NCBI RefSeq assembly: GCF_040807025.1
Contig: NC_090946.1
Location: 6,676,001-6,740,000, forward strand
Reading direction: 5' to 3'
DNA length: 64,000 nt
DNA from: Struthio camelus
Lineage: Eukaryota; Chordata; Aves; Struthioniformes; Struthionidae
In this document: positions 30,901 to 42,248 of the stretch, piece after piece
How positions within the stretch are numbered: the first letter of the stretch is position 1
How the letters are laid out: the number at the start of each line of letters is the position of its first letter
Position numbers and translations under genes: made by a program
Notes under the pieces: model-generated
Databases searched by the model: none
What the model was told of the DNA's origin: nothing
What the model saw: the letters and a program-made list of their open reading frames with translations, nothing else

Positions 30901-33900
30901 ACATTTGAAAAGTACTCTTACCTAATAGACATTCATATCATAACAAACAAAACTCTCAACATGATTGGCCACATCGTCTTACCATCCTTTTTTTCCCCCC
31001 AAAGAGATCCACAACTGCTTCTTCTGATAAGTTCATGCAACGAGCATCAACAAGTAGCTGGGCAACTGGACTTCACCGACAGAAGCTTGAGCATCAACAG
31101 CATATCCAATGATCTCTGCACTCCTCAGTTTCTAAAGCTGGCTATTCTGCCACACTGCAAAGACATCCATGGACAATAAGCACATACAAGTAGAAATACA
31201 GCAAAGCACACATGCTAACTCTATTGCATGGCAGCACTACAAACATTCTCAAAGGTCATCCAAGCAGCAGCAGCACAACTCACAAACTGGGCTGTAAGAA
31301 AAAAATAATTCACACCTAGAGATTACATTTCAGAGAAGGACATCACTTAGGGTAGACTCAGGACAGGTCACACGTGGAACAGAGGGAAGCCATCTTGCGG
31401 ACTCCAAAGCATACCAATTCTGCCCAACGCTTGGCATTTCAGCATCTCGAGTCGAGCTTCTCACATTACTCCCCAACTAGCCTTGCAGTGAATAAACACG
31501 GTCCCACAAAGAGACGTTAAACGTTCCTTAACCCGAGAGCTTCAGGTCTTTCAGGATAACTGAAACAAACAGAGCTGGGAAGGAGGCACTCAGAAGGTTC
31601 ACCAGGCTTACCTCAAAATCCTGCTACAGTAAAAGAAAGCTGGTATAGCAATTAATGCGCCAAGTCACACTTACAATTCCTTGCAGTGGCTTCGAGGACA
31701 GATGCCTCAAACTAGGGCATCATTTTAAAAAGCAAGCTATCGGATTCCCTGCACATAAGGAACCTTTCCTAGTTACTCTCTTATTTTATAGTCTAGTCTT
31801 CTAGCTTAAAACGTCAGTCTTGGCCACACTAACATTCTAGGAGGGAACAAAGAGTCATCGGAAGGCTGCACATAAACGCTCCCTGCATTTAGTGGTGGGG
31901 AAAAATCACCACTTCCTCTCTGAAGGACAGGTCAGGCTACTGAAGCTGAAACATCAGCATCCCGAGAATTAAACAACTCGACAGCATGGCATTAACTTCC
32001 AGTGCCAAACTCACAGCACTCTATGCTTTTCAAATCTCTTGTTTAGCTATGCCTTACTAAAACTACTAAACGGGAGCCACCTTCCTCAAAACCGACCCCG
32101 TTCCTCCTGGCCACCCCTCTACGGCCAACGGATCACCCACTGCATTTTTCCCACCAAAAGAAAACACTGATGACCCTCATGCTGAGGAAACTCCATTTCC
32201 TCCAGCACACATTCCTGGCTGAAGGCTCAGCAGCTCCTGCAGCTCCTCCATAATCCTGCAGCCTGGACCTCTCTAGCCTTTGCCTCCAGCTTCCAGCAAG
32301 GCAAGGCAAGGCAAGTTTCAGTCTCCACTTTATACACCTCGGTGGAACCATTCCCCAATTAGACAGGTAAAGGCACAGCACGAAGCTTTTATTAAGTCTC
32401 CACCTACTAACACAATACACACGTTGCCTCTGATTTACAATTACTAGCCTGCAGATTCATAGTGGCACTTCAGACAAAGCTGGAGGGCAAAAGAGGCTTC
32501 CTACATCCATTCACAGTGACAAGCACTCCTGCCTCAGACCACTGCAGGAGCAGCTACACGGACAGATGCCTTCTGCTCTAATGTTCATCTCCCACCTTCA
32601 ACAGGCACCAGAGACATGCACAGGAACCGAGGCAGGCATCTCAAAGCACTTCTCAAATTGTTATGCTCCACTTCTCCTAACATTTCACTGCACCAAGCTG
32701 AGGAGGCCTACCTGGGAAATCAACTCTCTTATCAAGCAAAGGGCAAAAGATCACTCACACTCAACTCTCTCCAGTCCTGCCTACTCAATACAACCTTCTT
32801 CAAGAAGCATCATTACAGCAGCCAGTACAAAAAATCATTAGATTTGCATGGGAAAGTACTCACGTCCTAAACGCAACCCTGTTCCACAGGGGGGGGCCAA
32901 AAAATAAAGCCTAATTGGCAACGCGTACCTATGCACATGCTCAGCCTCAAGTCCACCCAAGTATATTTCCATTACTTACGTTCACCAGCTACACTGACTA
33001 GCCAGGCAATCCCAGATGCTAGCTTGATAACAGCCAATATTTCCCTCTTCTGCCTTTCCTGCAAATATTTACCTGCTCTAATACAATTGGCACCCTGCAC
33101 ACAACTCTCTGAACTGATAAGAACCATCCTGCCATCTAGTCCTCACCTCCTCATGCACTCATACCAGCACCATATACATCTCCAACAGAGTTTCACCAGG
33201 AAGCCACAGTATTGCAGAAGTTAGTCCTTTTTTTTTTTTTGGTACCAAAATAATTTCCAGCAGAATATGAAGAATAAAACCCCCACAGGAAAGCAGGAAA
33301 CTCTCTCCTGGACAAAAATAACTACTGGTAGCTGCTGTTAAGACTCTAGCGAACCTCACCTTGTACCCCCTCCCTGACAAAGCTACTCTCATGCAACATC
33401 CATACCCTTCAACCAGCACTCACTTTCACACTACTACTCACTGAAGGACTGATCCCCTGCTGAAGGAAAGTTCTTCTAGCCCCAAACACCTGCTTTTTTT
33501 TTTTTAATTTTATTTTGTCCTGCTCAACAACTGACCCCTAGAGACCAGCAGAAACGAGGAATTTCTATCAAGCCCTTGCTGACATTACAAACAAACACTA
33601 CACAAGTTGTAAACCAAGAGAGAGCATTCAGGCAGAACTAAGGTGAAACGCAGGCATGTCACTAGTCTGCTTTCAGGCACAGTCATTTCTTCCAGAAAGC
33701 CTGCACAAATGCCTAGAACTACAACAACATGCTATTATGTCTATTACATCCAATGAACCTGAGCATCAAGTGGCAAGTCATGCATGAGGCACCTGCAACC
33801 TCTCTAGCCCATTAATAAGGCTTCACACCTCCATGTCCTCTCTCCCACGCATCATCTTCAGAAGCTGCTACAAAACTCTACTTTAAGACGATACGTGCAT

Positions 33901-36900
33901 GCAACAAGGCAGCAGTTCAAAAAGCAAGGCTCAGCCCTCAACATCCTTTCTTTTCTTTTCTCCCTCCCTACAGGTAAAGCCACTTAGGTTTCATAACTGC
34001 TAGCCAATGGAAATGAGACAACAACTACAACCACCACCACCACGAACCATGCTTTACATGGGTAACTCACAGCTTACAACCACTAAGGCAGCAACTGTGC
34101 TTTAAGGCTTCAGTCAGGTCGCTTCAAGGCCTGAGAGTCTACAGCACTACTTCCCTACTCTCCCACATCTACTAACATGTCATTTAGAAACTGCTTCCAA
34201 CCTACCTACTAGCCAAACACTGCTCTGAGAAGCTCACACTTGTCAGGCAAATCCTCCTGCATTTACTGCCCCATGACAAACCCAATATGCTACCTTGGGG
34301 TCTTGGGTCATACAAACTTTGTACTTCCACTACCATTAGGAGAGCAGGAAGAGAGGAGGGAAAAAAAAAAAAAGGGAAACATTTTAGTTTCTCTACACTA
34401 TAAAAGCTATAGAGAAACCTCTAACCCACAACAGACACCTTCAGCTATAGAAAACTCAAAGTAGCTCAAGTTCTGCCAGTGATATAGCCACACACCTCTC
34501 TTGCTAGCAGTTGACTTCCCCAGGAATCACAATTCCAAAACCAACATCTGCTAGTGTCCAAACAGGAGAAGCATCTCATGTTACACCAGGTCACACGCCT
34601 ACAGATCTCCAAGAACCTTGACCCCCTTTTTAAAGCCAGTCCTGAAACTTTTTCTTCTACCTTAGGGCAATCCAAATGTTTACTACAGAGCAATGTTTGG
34701 CAGCTCTTACTTCACTAGAACCACAGGTGAAACCACTAAAAAACATCGAGGGCAAGTATTTCATTTGTGACTCGCTAAAACTGATTTCTGTTCAACAATG
34801 ACAGCACTGGGCAATATCTTAAAGTTACTGCTTTTACACAGGCCAGTATACTCAAGTAACACCAGGAGACAACAGTCCTGTCTTTCCAAACAAAGTCTAA
34901 ATAGTTCCTGTCACATTAAAAAAGCCAAGAGGAAAAAAAAAAATTGTTGCCTAGCTACAATACTAGTTCCTTTACCATTTCAGCAGCTCTAAATCCTGAT
35001 GATAGCCTGCATTGACTCAGAACAAGAATAGTACATGCAGCTGCTAGTCATTGGCTGAGACAGAGCCAACTCTCACAGGATCTCGCCCAGCAAACCCCAG
35101 TGAAACTCCACAATGGCACAGGAGACAGGAAACACCTAACAGCAAAAGAGTTCCTCTAACATCATAAAGGGTAAACGCATTTTAACCATTCCAGATCTCT
35201 GCCTTTCATCCACGATGCCTAACACACCCTTTTTCAGGCCATTTTCACATTCCAAGCCCAAACCGCACATAATCTGTTCCAAGTTATGAACACTGACTAA
35301 CAGTCGCCAATATTCCATTCAGGTTTTCCTCGGAAAACACAAGCAACTGCTTCAGCATTGCTTCCCTTTTCACTCCTCCTTCCCATACAAGGAGCCCATA
35401 GCTAACAAACACAACATATTTGCATCATCCACTGTGTGAGTGGGTAATGTGTCAAACACAAGCCAGCTTGCTTGCCTATTAGCAAGTCATGCTCAAAAGC
35501 AGCAGATCTAGAGACCTTCATTCCACCAATATCGCAATGGAAAGCTACTCTACTCCCAAGACCTCAAGTGAAAGATCCATTTCACACCCAAACAAGCAGC
35601 AAGTTTAAGCCAGTCCAAACTGGTCCCCTACTGCAACTTCCCAAATGGACACAAGTTGCTACACATCTTCTCTTAACCTTCCAGGAAAATCAGCTGCTCC
35701 CCTCAACCCTTTCCACCCAAAACCTTCCTCCTACAAAACACAGTTCTGCAAGGATCACAAACACAAAACATGACCTAGACACACCAGGTGCAAGCAACAA
35801 CACAAAAAGACTCCCCTTAGTCATTGCCTAACTTCTTGGCCTTCAGCAGTAAACACATTGCCTCCACTTTCTTGGGCAGGCACACAAAGTTCAACTTCAG
35901 AATGGTCTTCCAGAAAACTAGTTCTAGCACAAACCCTCTCTCTAGCCTGGCCTTACTTCCCCTCTATCAGGGAACACACAACAGTAATCAAACCAGGTTC
36001 AATCCCCCCCATCCCCCCCCCAAAAAAAAAAACCCAACAGACAAAGTAACATGACCCCACATCCGGAATAAGCCTCTCGACTCCCATAGGCCAAGCACCA
36101 CTGCCCACCCCTCACTTCCAGACACAGCCACAGGGCAACCACAACTACTCCACTGCCTTCACCTACAACCTCCCTTCCCCCCCCCCCCCCACTAAACAAG
36201 GGCACCTGACCCAGCTCCCTCTCAGCTCCACCCATTTCAAGTCCACCAGCTGAAAAGCAGCCCCCCCAGACACCTTCCCCATCACTTCAGCTCACCTCCT
36301 TTGACACCCAGTCCAAAGGCATCTTCCACCACATGTACTTGCACACCCTCTCCCACAAACTCCTGCTCACTACTGCACTCGAGGGAGCAACATACACCCA
36401 GGCATGAACAAGACACAGGCTCCCAGCACCACGCTGCAAGAGCTCTTGGAGCAATCCTAGGCAGCACCCTGACAGAGCCAGTTTGAACCATTTGTTATAA
36501 GGTGCAAACACTTAGCCAGTCCCTTCCTTTCACCAGCATCCATGCAAAGCCTTGCCCAAGGCACACACCTCTCTGCCATCACTACTCCCCTCAACACCAA
36601 ACATCACATCAGCTGAAAGCACCCACTCCACTGCTGCTCCTCAACTCCCACCAGGCAACCGAGCTCAAACAATGTCATCAGGCACAGTTCAAACCAACAC
36701 ACCCCCATCACAGAAGTACACACACAAGAGGCAACACTGCTAGCACGCACCAGTCGCGCTGTGTCGACCTTCAGAGCTCGACGCACCAGCCACCGCTAAA
36801 GGTGACTAGCTGGAAAACCCACCTCTCGCTCCAGCTTACCCAGCTCTGTCTCCGGCGCACACAAACACCACTTCAACACCACCCACAGGACAGGCGAGCT
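30901..36900. other. C/A-rich unique sequence without recognisable genes
   Basis: No coding exon, RNA gene or known repeat family recognised. The plus strand is notably poor in G, increasingly so toward 36.9 kb, with CCACC/ACAACA-rich text. Equivalently the minus strand is G/T-rich, as expected for the first intron of a gene transcribed leftward from CpG island 2. Homopolymer runs occur at 33226 (T), 34359 (A), 36006-36020 (C/A) and 36178-36190 (C). Confidence 0.4.
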
Positions 36901-36904
36901 GGAG

Positions 36905-38690
36905 CCAGGCCACACACGCTCACGCCGCCCCCGCCCCGCCCCAGCAGCCCCCAGGCCGCCTCCTGCCCCCGCCCCGCCCTCCCCACCTCGCCCTTCTGCC
37001 CGCTCTCCTCCTCGCCCGCTCCGCTCCGCGCTCCGCCTGCCCGAGCTCAGCAGCTCCTCGCCACCCGCCCCCCGCCCCGCCTCGCTCTCCAGCCTCCCGC
37101 CGCCGCCGCCTCCCGCCCAGCGCCCCGCAAACGCCCCGCGCTCCCACCCCCCCGCCCCGCCCCGCCTCCGACCCTGCTCCTACTTCCCCCACCCCTTTCC
37201 CTGCCGCCCTTCAGCTCCCTTCCCCAGGCGCCGGGCGAGCAGGCGGCGGACGCAAACGCTCCCCCGTCCAGCGGCGACGCACCGGCCTCCTCAGCCGGGC
37301 GCCGGGCGACACCGAAGCCCCGCTCGGCCCCGGCCCCGCCCGACCGGCCGCCGCAAACCCTCCCCGGCCCGCCCGGCACCGACCCCGCCGCCTCCCAGCA
37401 CCAGCACCAGCACCAGCCCCGCAGCCGCCAGCACCTTCGCGCAGCCTCCCGGCGCAGGCGCCGCCGCCCTTCGGGCCCCGAAAAGCCCCTTCGCCGCCCC
37501 CCGCCCCCTTCCCCTGCCGCTACCGCCCCCGAGCCCTGCCCGCCCGGCTGCGCCACGACCCACCGCGTGTCCCGCAGCCTGCCGCTCTCCAACTGCGCCG
37601 CGCCGCGGGGCGGGGCCGGACGGGGCGGGATGGGGAGCCCTCCCCTTCCGCTCCGCCATCTTCGCCGCCAGGCGCCCCCCCACAGCCAGCCACCCCGCCG
37701 CCATCTTCGCCGCCGACCACACCCTTCCGCCCGGCCAGAGGCGGGAGCGGGGCGCCAATCAGCGGCGGGCGGCGCGCAGGCGCCCTCCAATGGCCGAGAG
37801 GCAGCTGGCCCGGCCGGCCAATCCCCGCGGCGGCCCGGGCGGAGGGCAGGAGGGAGCGGAGAGAGGCCGGAGATGGCGTCCGGCGGCCGTGGGCGCCGCC
37901 GAGCGGGCGAGCGGGCGGCGGGGCGGGGTCTGCCGGCGCCAGGGACGCGGTCCCCGCTGTCCCCCCTCAGTGTCGCCCTCGCTGTCCCCTCGACCCCGTC
38001 CACCCCTTGTGCCCGCCCGGGCCGCTCGGGCGCCTCGGCCGAGCTGCGGCTCTGGTGGGGGTGAAGGGCGAGAGCGGGCCGAGGGGCCCCTGGCAAAACA
38101 AGTGGGCCGGGAGCTGCTGGGCTCGGGGGTTGGTGGCCCTGGGCGAGGCGGCCAGGAGAGCAGGGCGGTCGGCTGTCGGTGGCGGCAGAGGGCAGCGGGG
38201 AGGGCAGGCGCCGTGCGCGGGCAGGGCAGGGGCTGCGGGCAGGGCAGGCAGGAAGCGGCGGTGGCTGGCGCGGGCCTGGAGCGGCCGGTGCCGAAGGCCA
38301 AGTGCTGGGAGCAGGTTGGGCTGTGCGCAGGGTGCCGCCAAGCGAGGCGGGAGGGTGCGTTGCGGGGGAGCGCTGCCCCCGAGGCGCTGCGGTGTCCCGC
38401 GAGGCCCGAGGGGGTGGGCTGCGCGAGGCGGGGTGTCGGCGAGGGCGGCGAGGCTGGAGGAGGCGCGGGTCGGGGGGCTGCTGTCCACGGAAAGGCCCGG
38501 CCGTGCGAGAGGGTCCCTAGGAAAGCTGCGCGTGGCCTTGTTGTGCTTGGTTTTGGCAGGCGGTGCGGTGAAGCGGAGCGCTTGGAGGGGGAAAGGCGGC
38601 GTGTGGAGCCTGTGGAGAGCGGGTGCCGGAGAGGCGGAGGCGGCGCTGGAGGTGCTGGTGCTGGCAGGGCCGCTGAGGGCAGAGGTGGCT
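36905..38690. promoter_or_regulatory. CpG island 2, candidate bidirectional promoter
   Basis: Strong CpG density. Two minus-strand AAGATGGCG (YY1-type) elements lie at 37653-37662 and about 37697-37707. A plus-strand GAGATGGCGTCC lies near 37870. CCAAT motifs occur near 37755, 37788 and 37820. Left of the centre the plus strand is C-rich; right of it (38000-38690) it is G-rich, the GC-skew pattern of divergent transcription. The core (about 37545-37992) duplicates CpG island 1 with substitutions and small indels. No first-exon donor is certain on either side. Long open frames here reflect lack of A/T, not coding. Confidence 0.7.
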
Positions 38691-38941
38691 TGAGGTGAGG
38701 TGGGAAGCAGAGGAAGAGGCTGTGGCTGGGTGTGGGACGTGTTGGGCTGTAGAGCTGCATTGCCATGTTGCCTGCTGCCTGGAGAGTGGAGGTTGGCCGT
38801 GCTGATGCGAGGGCTGGGGGGCAGGGGCAGTGTGGTGCGGGGCGTGGGGGGGCTGATGGAGCCTGGTGCCAGGCGTGGGGACTGGGGAGACATGGTACGG
38901 GCTGCTGCCGGGCCTGGTGGGCTAGGGAGAAAACTCGGCCG
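38691..38941. other. G-rich transition to the satellite
   Basis: G/T-rich sequence (GGCTGGGTGTGGGACGTG, GGGGCAGGGGCAGTG) continuing the positive GC skew from CpG island 2 up to the first satellite unit. No gene seen. Confidence 0.5.
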
Positions 38942-40350
38942 GGGCTGAAACCACTCCATCAGGACTTAAACCACTCTGCCGAGCCTAAAACCACTCCGTG
39001 AGCCCGAAAACCACTCAGTCAAGCCTAAAACCACTCAGTCAAGCCTAAAACCACTGTGTCGGGACTGAAACGACTCCGTCGGGGCGAAAACCACTCGGAG
39101 ACCTAAACCACTCTGCCGAGCATGAAAAAACACTGTCAGGGCCAAAACGATTGCGCCAAGCGTAAAAAAAATCCATCAGGTGGAAAACCACTCCGTTGGG
39201 GCTGAAACCACTGTGTCAGGCGGAAAAACACTCCGTCGGGGCCAAAAACCACTGTGTCGGGGCCAAAAACCACTGCACCGAGTCTAAAAGCACTCCGTCG
39301 GGGCAGAAACCACTCCACAAAGCCTAAAGCCACTGCGACAGTTCAAAAACAACTGCGTCGGGGCAGAAACGACTCTGCCAAGCCGAAAACCACTGCGTCG
39401 GGGCTGAAACCACTCCGCCAAGCCGAAAACCACTCGGCTCACCTTAAAACCACTGCGTCGGGGCCAAAACCAGTGCATCGGCCAAAACCACTTGGCTGAC
39501 GTTAAAGCCGCTCTGCCAAGCCTAAAACCACTGCGTCGGGGCTGAAACCACTCCATCAAGCCGAAAACCACTCCGTGGTGGCTGAAACGACTCCGCCGAG
39601 CCGAAAAGCACTCTGTCGGGGCTGAAACCACTCCGCTGAGCCTAAAACCACTGCATCAGGGCTGAAACCACTCCATTAAGCCTGAAACCACTCCGTCGAG
39701 GCTGAAACCACTCCACCAGTGCTGAAACCACTCTGCCGAGCCGAAAACCACTGCGTCGGGGCTGAAACCACTCCGCCGAGCCGAAAACCACTGCGTCGGG
39801 GCTGAAACCACTCCGCCGAGCCGAAAACCACTGCGTTGGGGCGGAAACAACTGCGCCGAGTCTAAAACCACTCCGTCGGGGCGGAAACCACTGTGCCAGG
39901 ACCAAAACCACTCCGTCGGGGTGGAAATTGCTGCGTCAGGCCGAAAAGGACTCCACCAGGGCCAAAAACACTCCGCCGATATTAAAACCACTCCGCTGAG
40001 CCTAAAACCACTGCGTCGGAGCTGAAACCACTCCGCTGAGCCGAAAAGCACTGCGTCGGGGCTGAAACCACTCCGCCAGGCTGAAAACCACCCAGCTCAC
40101 CTTAAAACCACTCCGTCAAGCCTAAAACCACTCCGCCGAGCCGAAAACCACTGTGTTGGGGCTGAAATCACTCCGCCAAGCCTGAAACCACTCCTTGGGG
40201 GCCGAAAGCACTCCGCCAAGCCTGAAACCACTCCTTGGGGGCCGAAAGCACTCCTTGGGGGCCTAAACCACTCCGCCGAGCCTAAAACAACTCCGTCGGG
40301 GCCAAAACCACTGGGCGGAGCCTTAAACTACTCCATGAGGTCGAAAACCA

Positions 40351-40680
40351 CTGCGTCGGGGCTGAAACCACTGCGTCGGGGCTGAAACCACTGCGTCGGG
40401 GCTGAAACCACTGCGTCGGGGCTGAAACCACTGCGTCGGGGCTGAAACCACTGCGTCGGGGCTGAAACCACTGCGTCGGGGCTGAAACCACTGCGTCGGG
40501 GCTGAAACCACTGCGTCGGGGCTGAAACCACTGCGTCGGGGCTGAAACCACTGCGTCGGGGCTGAAACCACTCCGTCGGGGCTGAAACCACTCCGTCGGG
40601 GCTGAAACCACTCCGTCGGGGCTGAAACCACTCCGTCGGGGCTGAAACCACTCCGTCGGGGCTGAAACCACTCCGTCGGG
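40351..40680. repeat. Homogeneous 20-bp sub-array (17 units)
   Basis: Eleven copies of CTGCGTCGGGGCTGAAACCA are followed by six copies differing only by G to C at the third base (CTCCG). The copies appear perfect, in contrast with the mixed units on both sides, so this is a recent local expansion. Confidence 0.95.
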
Positions 40681-41079
40681 GCTGAAACCACTCCTCCGAC
40701 AGTAAAACCACTACATCAAGCCTAAAACCACTCCGTCGGGGCTGAAACCACTCCGCCGAGCCTAAAACCACTCTGTCGGGGCTGAAACCACTGTGCTGGG
40801 GCGGAAACTGCTCCGTCAGGCTGTAAACCACTGCGTCAGGCCGGAAAGCACTCCACCAGGGCCAAAACCTGAAAGCGTTCCACCAGGGCTAAAACCACTC
40901 CGTCGACATTAAAACCACTGCACCAAGCCTAAAAGCACTCCGCCGAGCCTGAAACCACTGTGTCAGGCCTGAAACGACTCCGCTGAGCCTGAAACCACTG
41001 CGTCAGGCCTAAAACCACTCCGCCGAGCCGAAAACAACTCCGTCGGGGCCAAAACCACTCCACCAGTGCTGAAACCGCT

Positions 41080-41760
41080 CCGTCGGGGCTGAAACCGCTC
41101 CGTGAAGCCGAAAAGCACTGTGTCGGGGCTGAAACCCCTCCGTGAAGCCGAAAAGCACTGTGTCGGGGCTGAAACCGCTCCGTGAAGCCGAAAAGCACTG
41201 TGTCGGGGCTGAAACCCCTCCGTGAAGCCGAAAAGCACTGTGTCGGGGCTGAAACCCCTCCGTGAAGCCGAAAAGCACTGTGTCGGGGCTGAAACCCCTC
41301 CGTGAAGCCGAAAAGCACTGTGTCGGGGCTGAAACCCCTCCGTGAAGCCGAAAAGCACTGTGTCGGGGCTGAAACCGCTCCGTGAAGCCGAAAAGCACTG
41401 TGTCGGGGCTGAAACCCCTCCGTGAAGCCGAAAAGCACTGTGTCGGGGCTGAAACCCCTCCGTGAAGCCGAAAAGCACTGTGTCGGGGCTGAAACCCCTC
41501 CGTGAAGCCGAAAAGCACTGTGTCGGGGCTGAAACCCCTCCGTGAAGCCGAAAAGCACTGTGTCGGGGCTGAAACCGCTCCGTGAAGCCGAAAAGCACTG
41601 TGTCGGGGCTGAAACCGCTCCGTGAAGCCGAAAAGCACTGTGTCGGGGCTGAAACCGCTCCGTGAAGCCGAAAAGCACTGTGTCGGGGCTGAAACCGCTC
41701 CGTGAAGCCGAAAAGCACTGTGTCGGGGCTGAAACCCCTCCGTGAAGCCGAAAAGCACTC
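41080..41760. repeat. 40-bp dimer sub-array, about 17 copies
   Basis: A 40-bp dimer made of GGGGCTGAAACCCCTCCGTG and AAGCCGAAAAGCACTGTGTC is tandemly repeated. The only regular variation is CCCCTC versus CCGCTC in the first half, distributed irregularly among copies. Smaller runs of the same dimer occur at 43022, 43611, 47451, 48001, 54870, 55430, 59110, 63060 and 63690. Confidence 0.93.
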
Positions 41761-42248
41761 TGTCGGGGTTGAAAGCACTCCGCCGAGGCCAAAACCACTC
41801 GTCTGACCTTAAAACCCCTCCGCCGAGCCTAAAAGCACTGCATTGGGGCTGAAACCACTGCGCCAGGGCCAAATCCACTCCGTCGGGGCTGAAACCACTC
41901 CACCGAGCCTAAAACCACTGCGTCGGGGCTGAAACCACTCCGCCAAGCCTAAAACCACTGCGTCAGGTGGAAAACCACTCCGCCGAGCCTAGAACCACTC
42001 CACTGAGCCTAAAAGCACTGCATTGGGGCTGAAACCACTCTGCCAGGGCTAAAACGACTGCGTCGGGGCTGAAACCACTCCATCAAGCCTAAAACCACTG
42101 CGTCGGGGCTGAAACTACTGCGTCAGGCCCAAAATAACTCCGTCGGGGCCAAAACCACTCCAGCAGTGCTGAAACCACTGCGCCAAGCCTGAAACCACTG
42201 CGTCGGGGCTGAAACCACTCCGCCACGGCCAAAACCACTCGGCTGACC

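Noticed and set aside
36502..38959. Open frames up to 520 codons over CpG island 2
   Set aside because: As for island 1: low-complexity Pro/Arg/Ala peptides in competing frames on both strands, with no domain or splice support.
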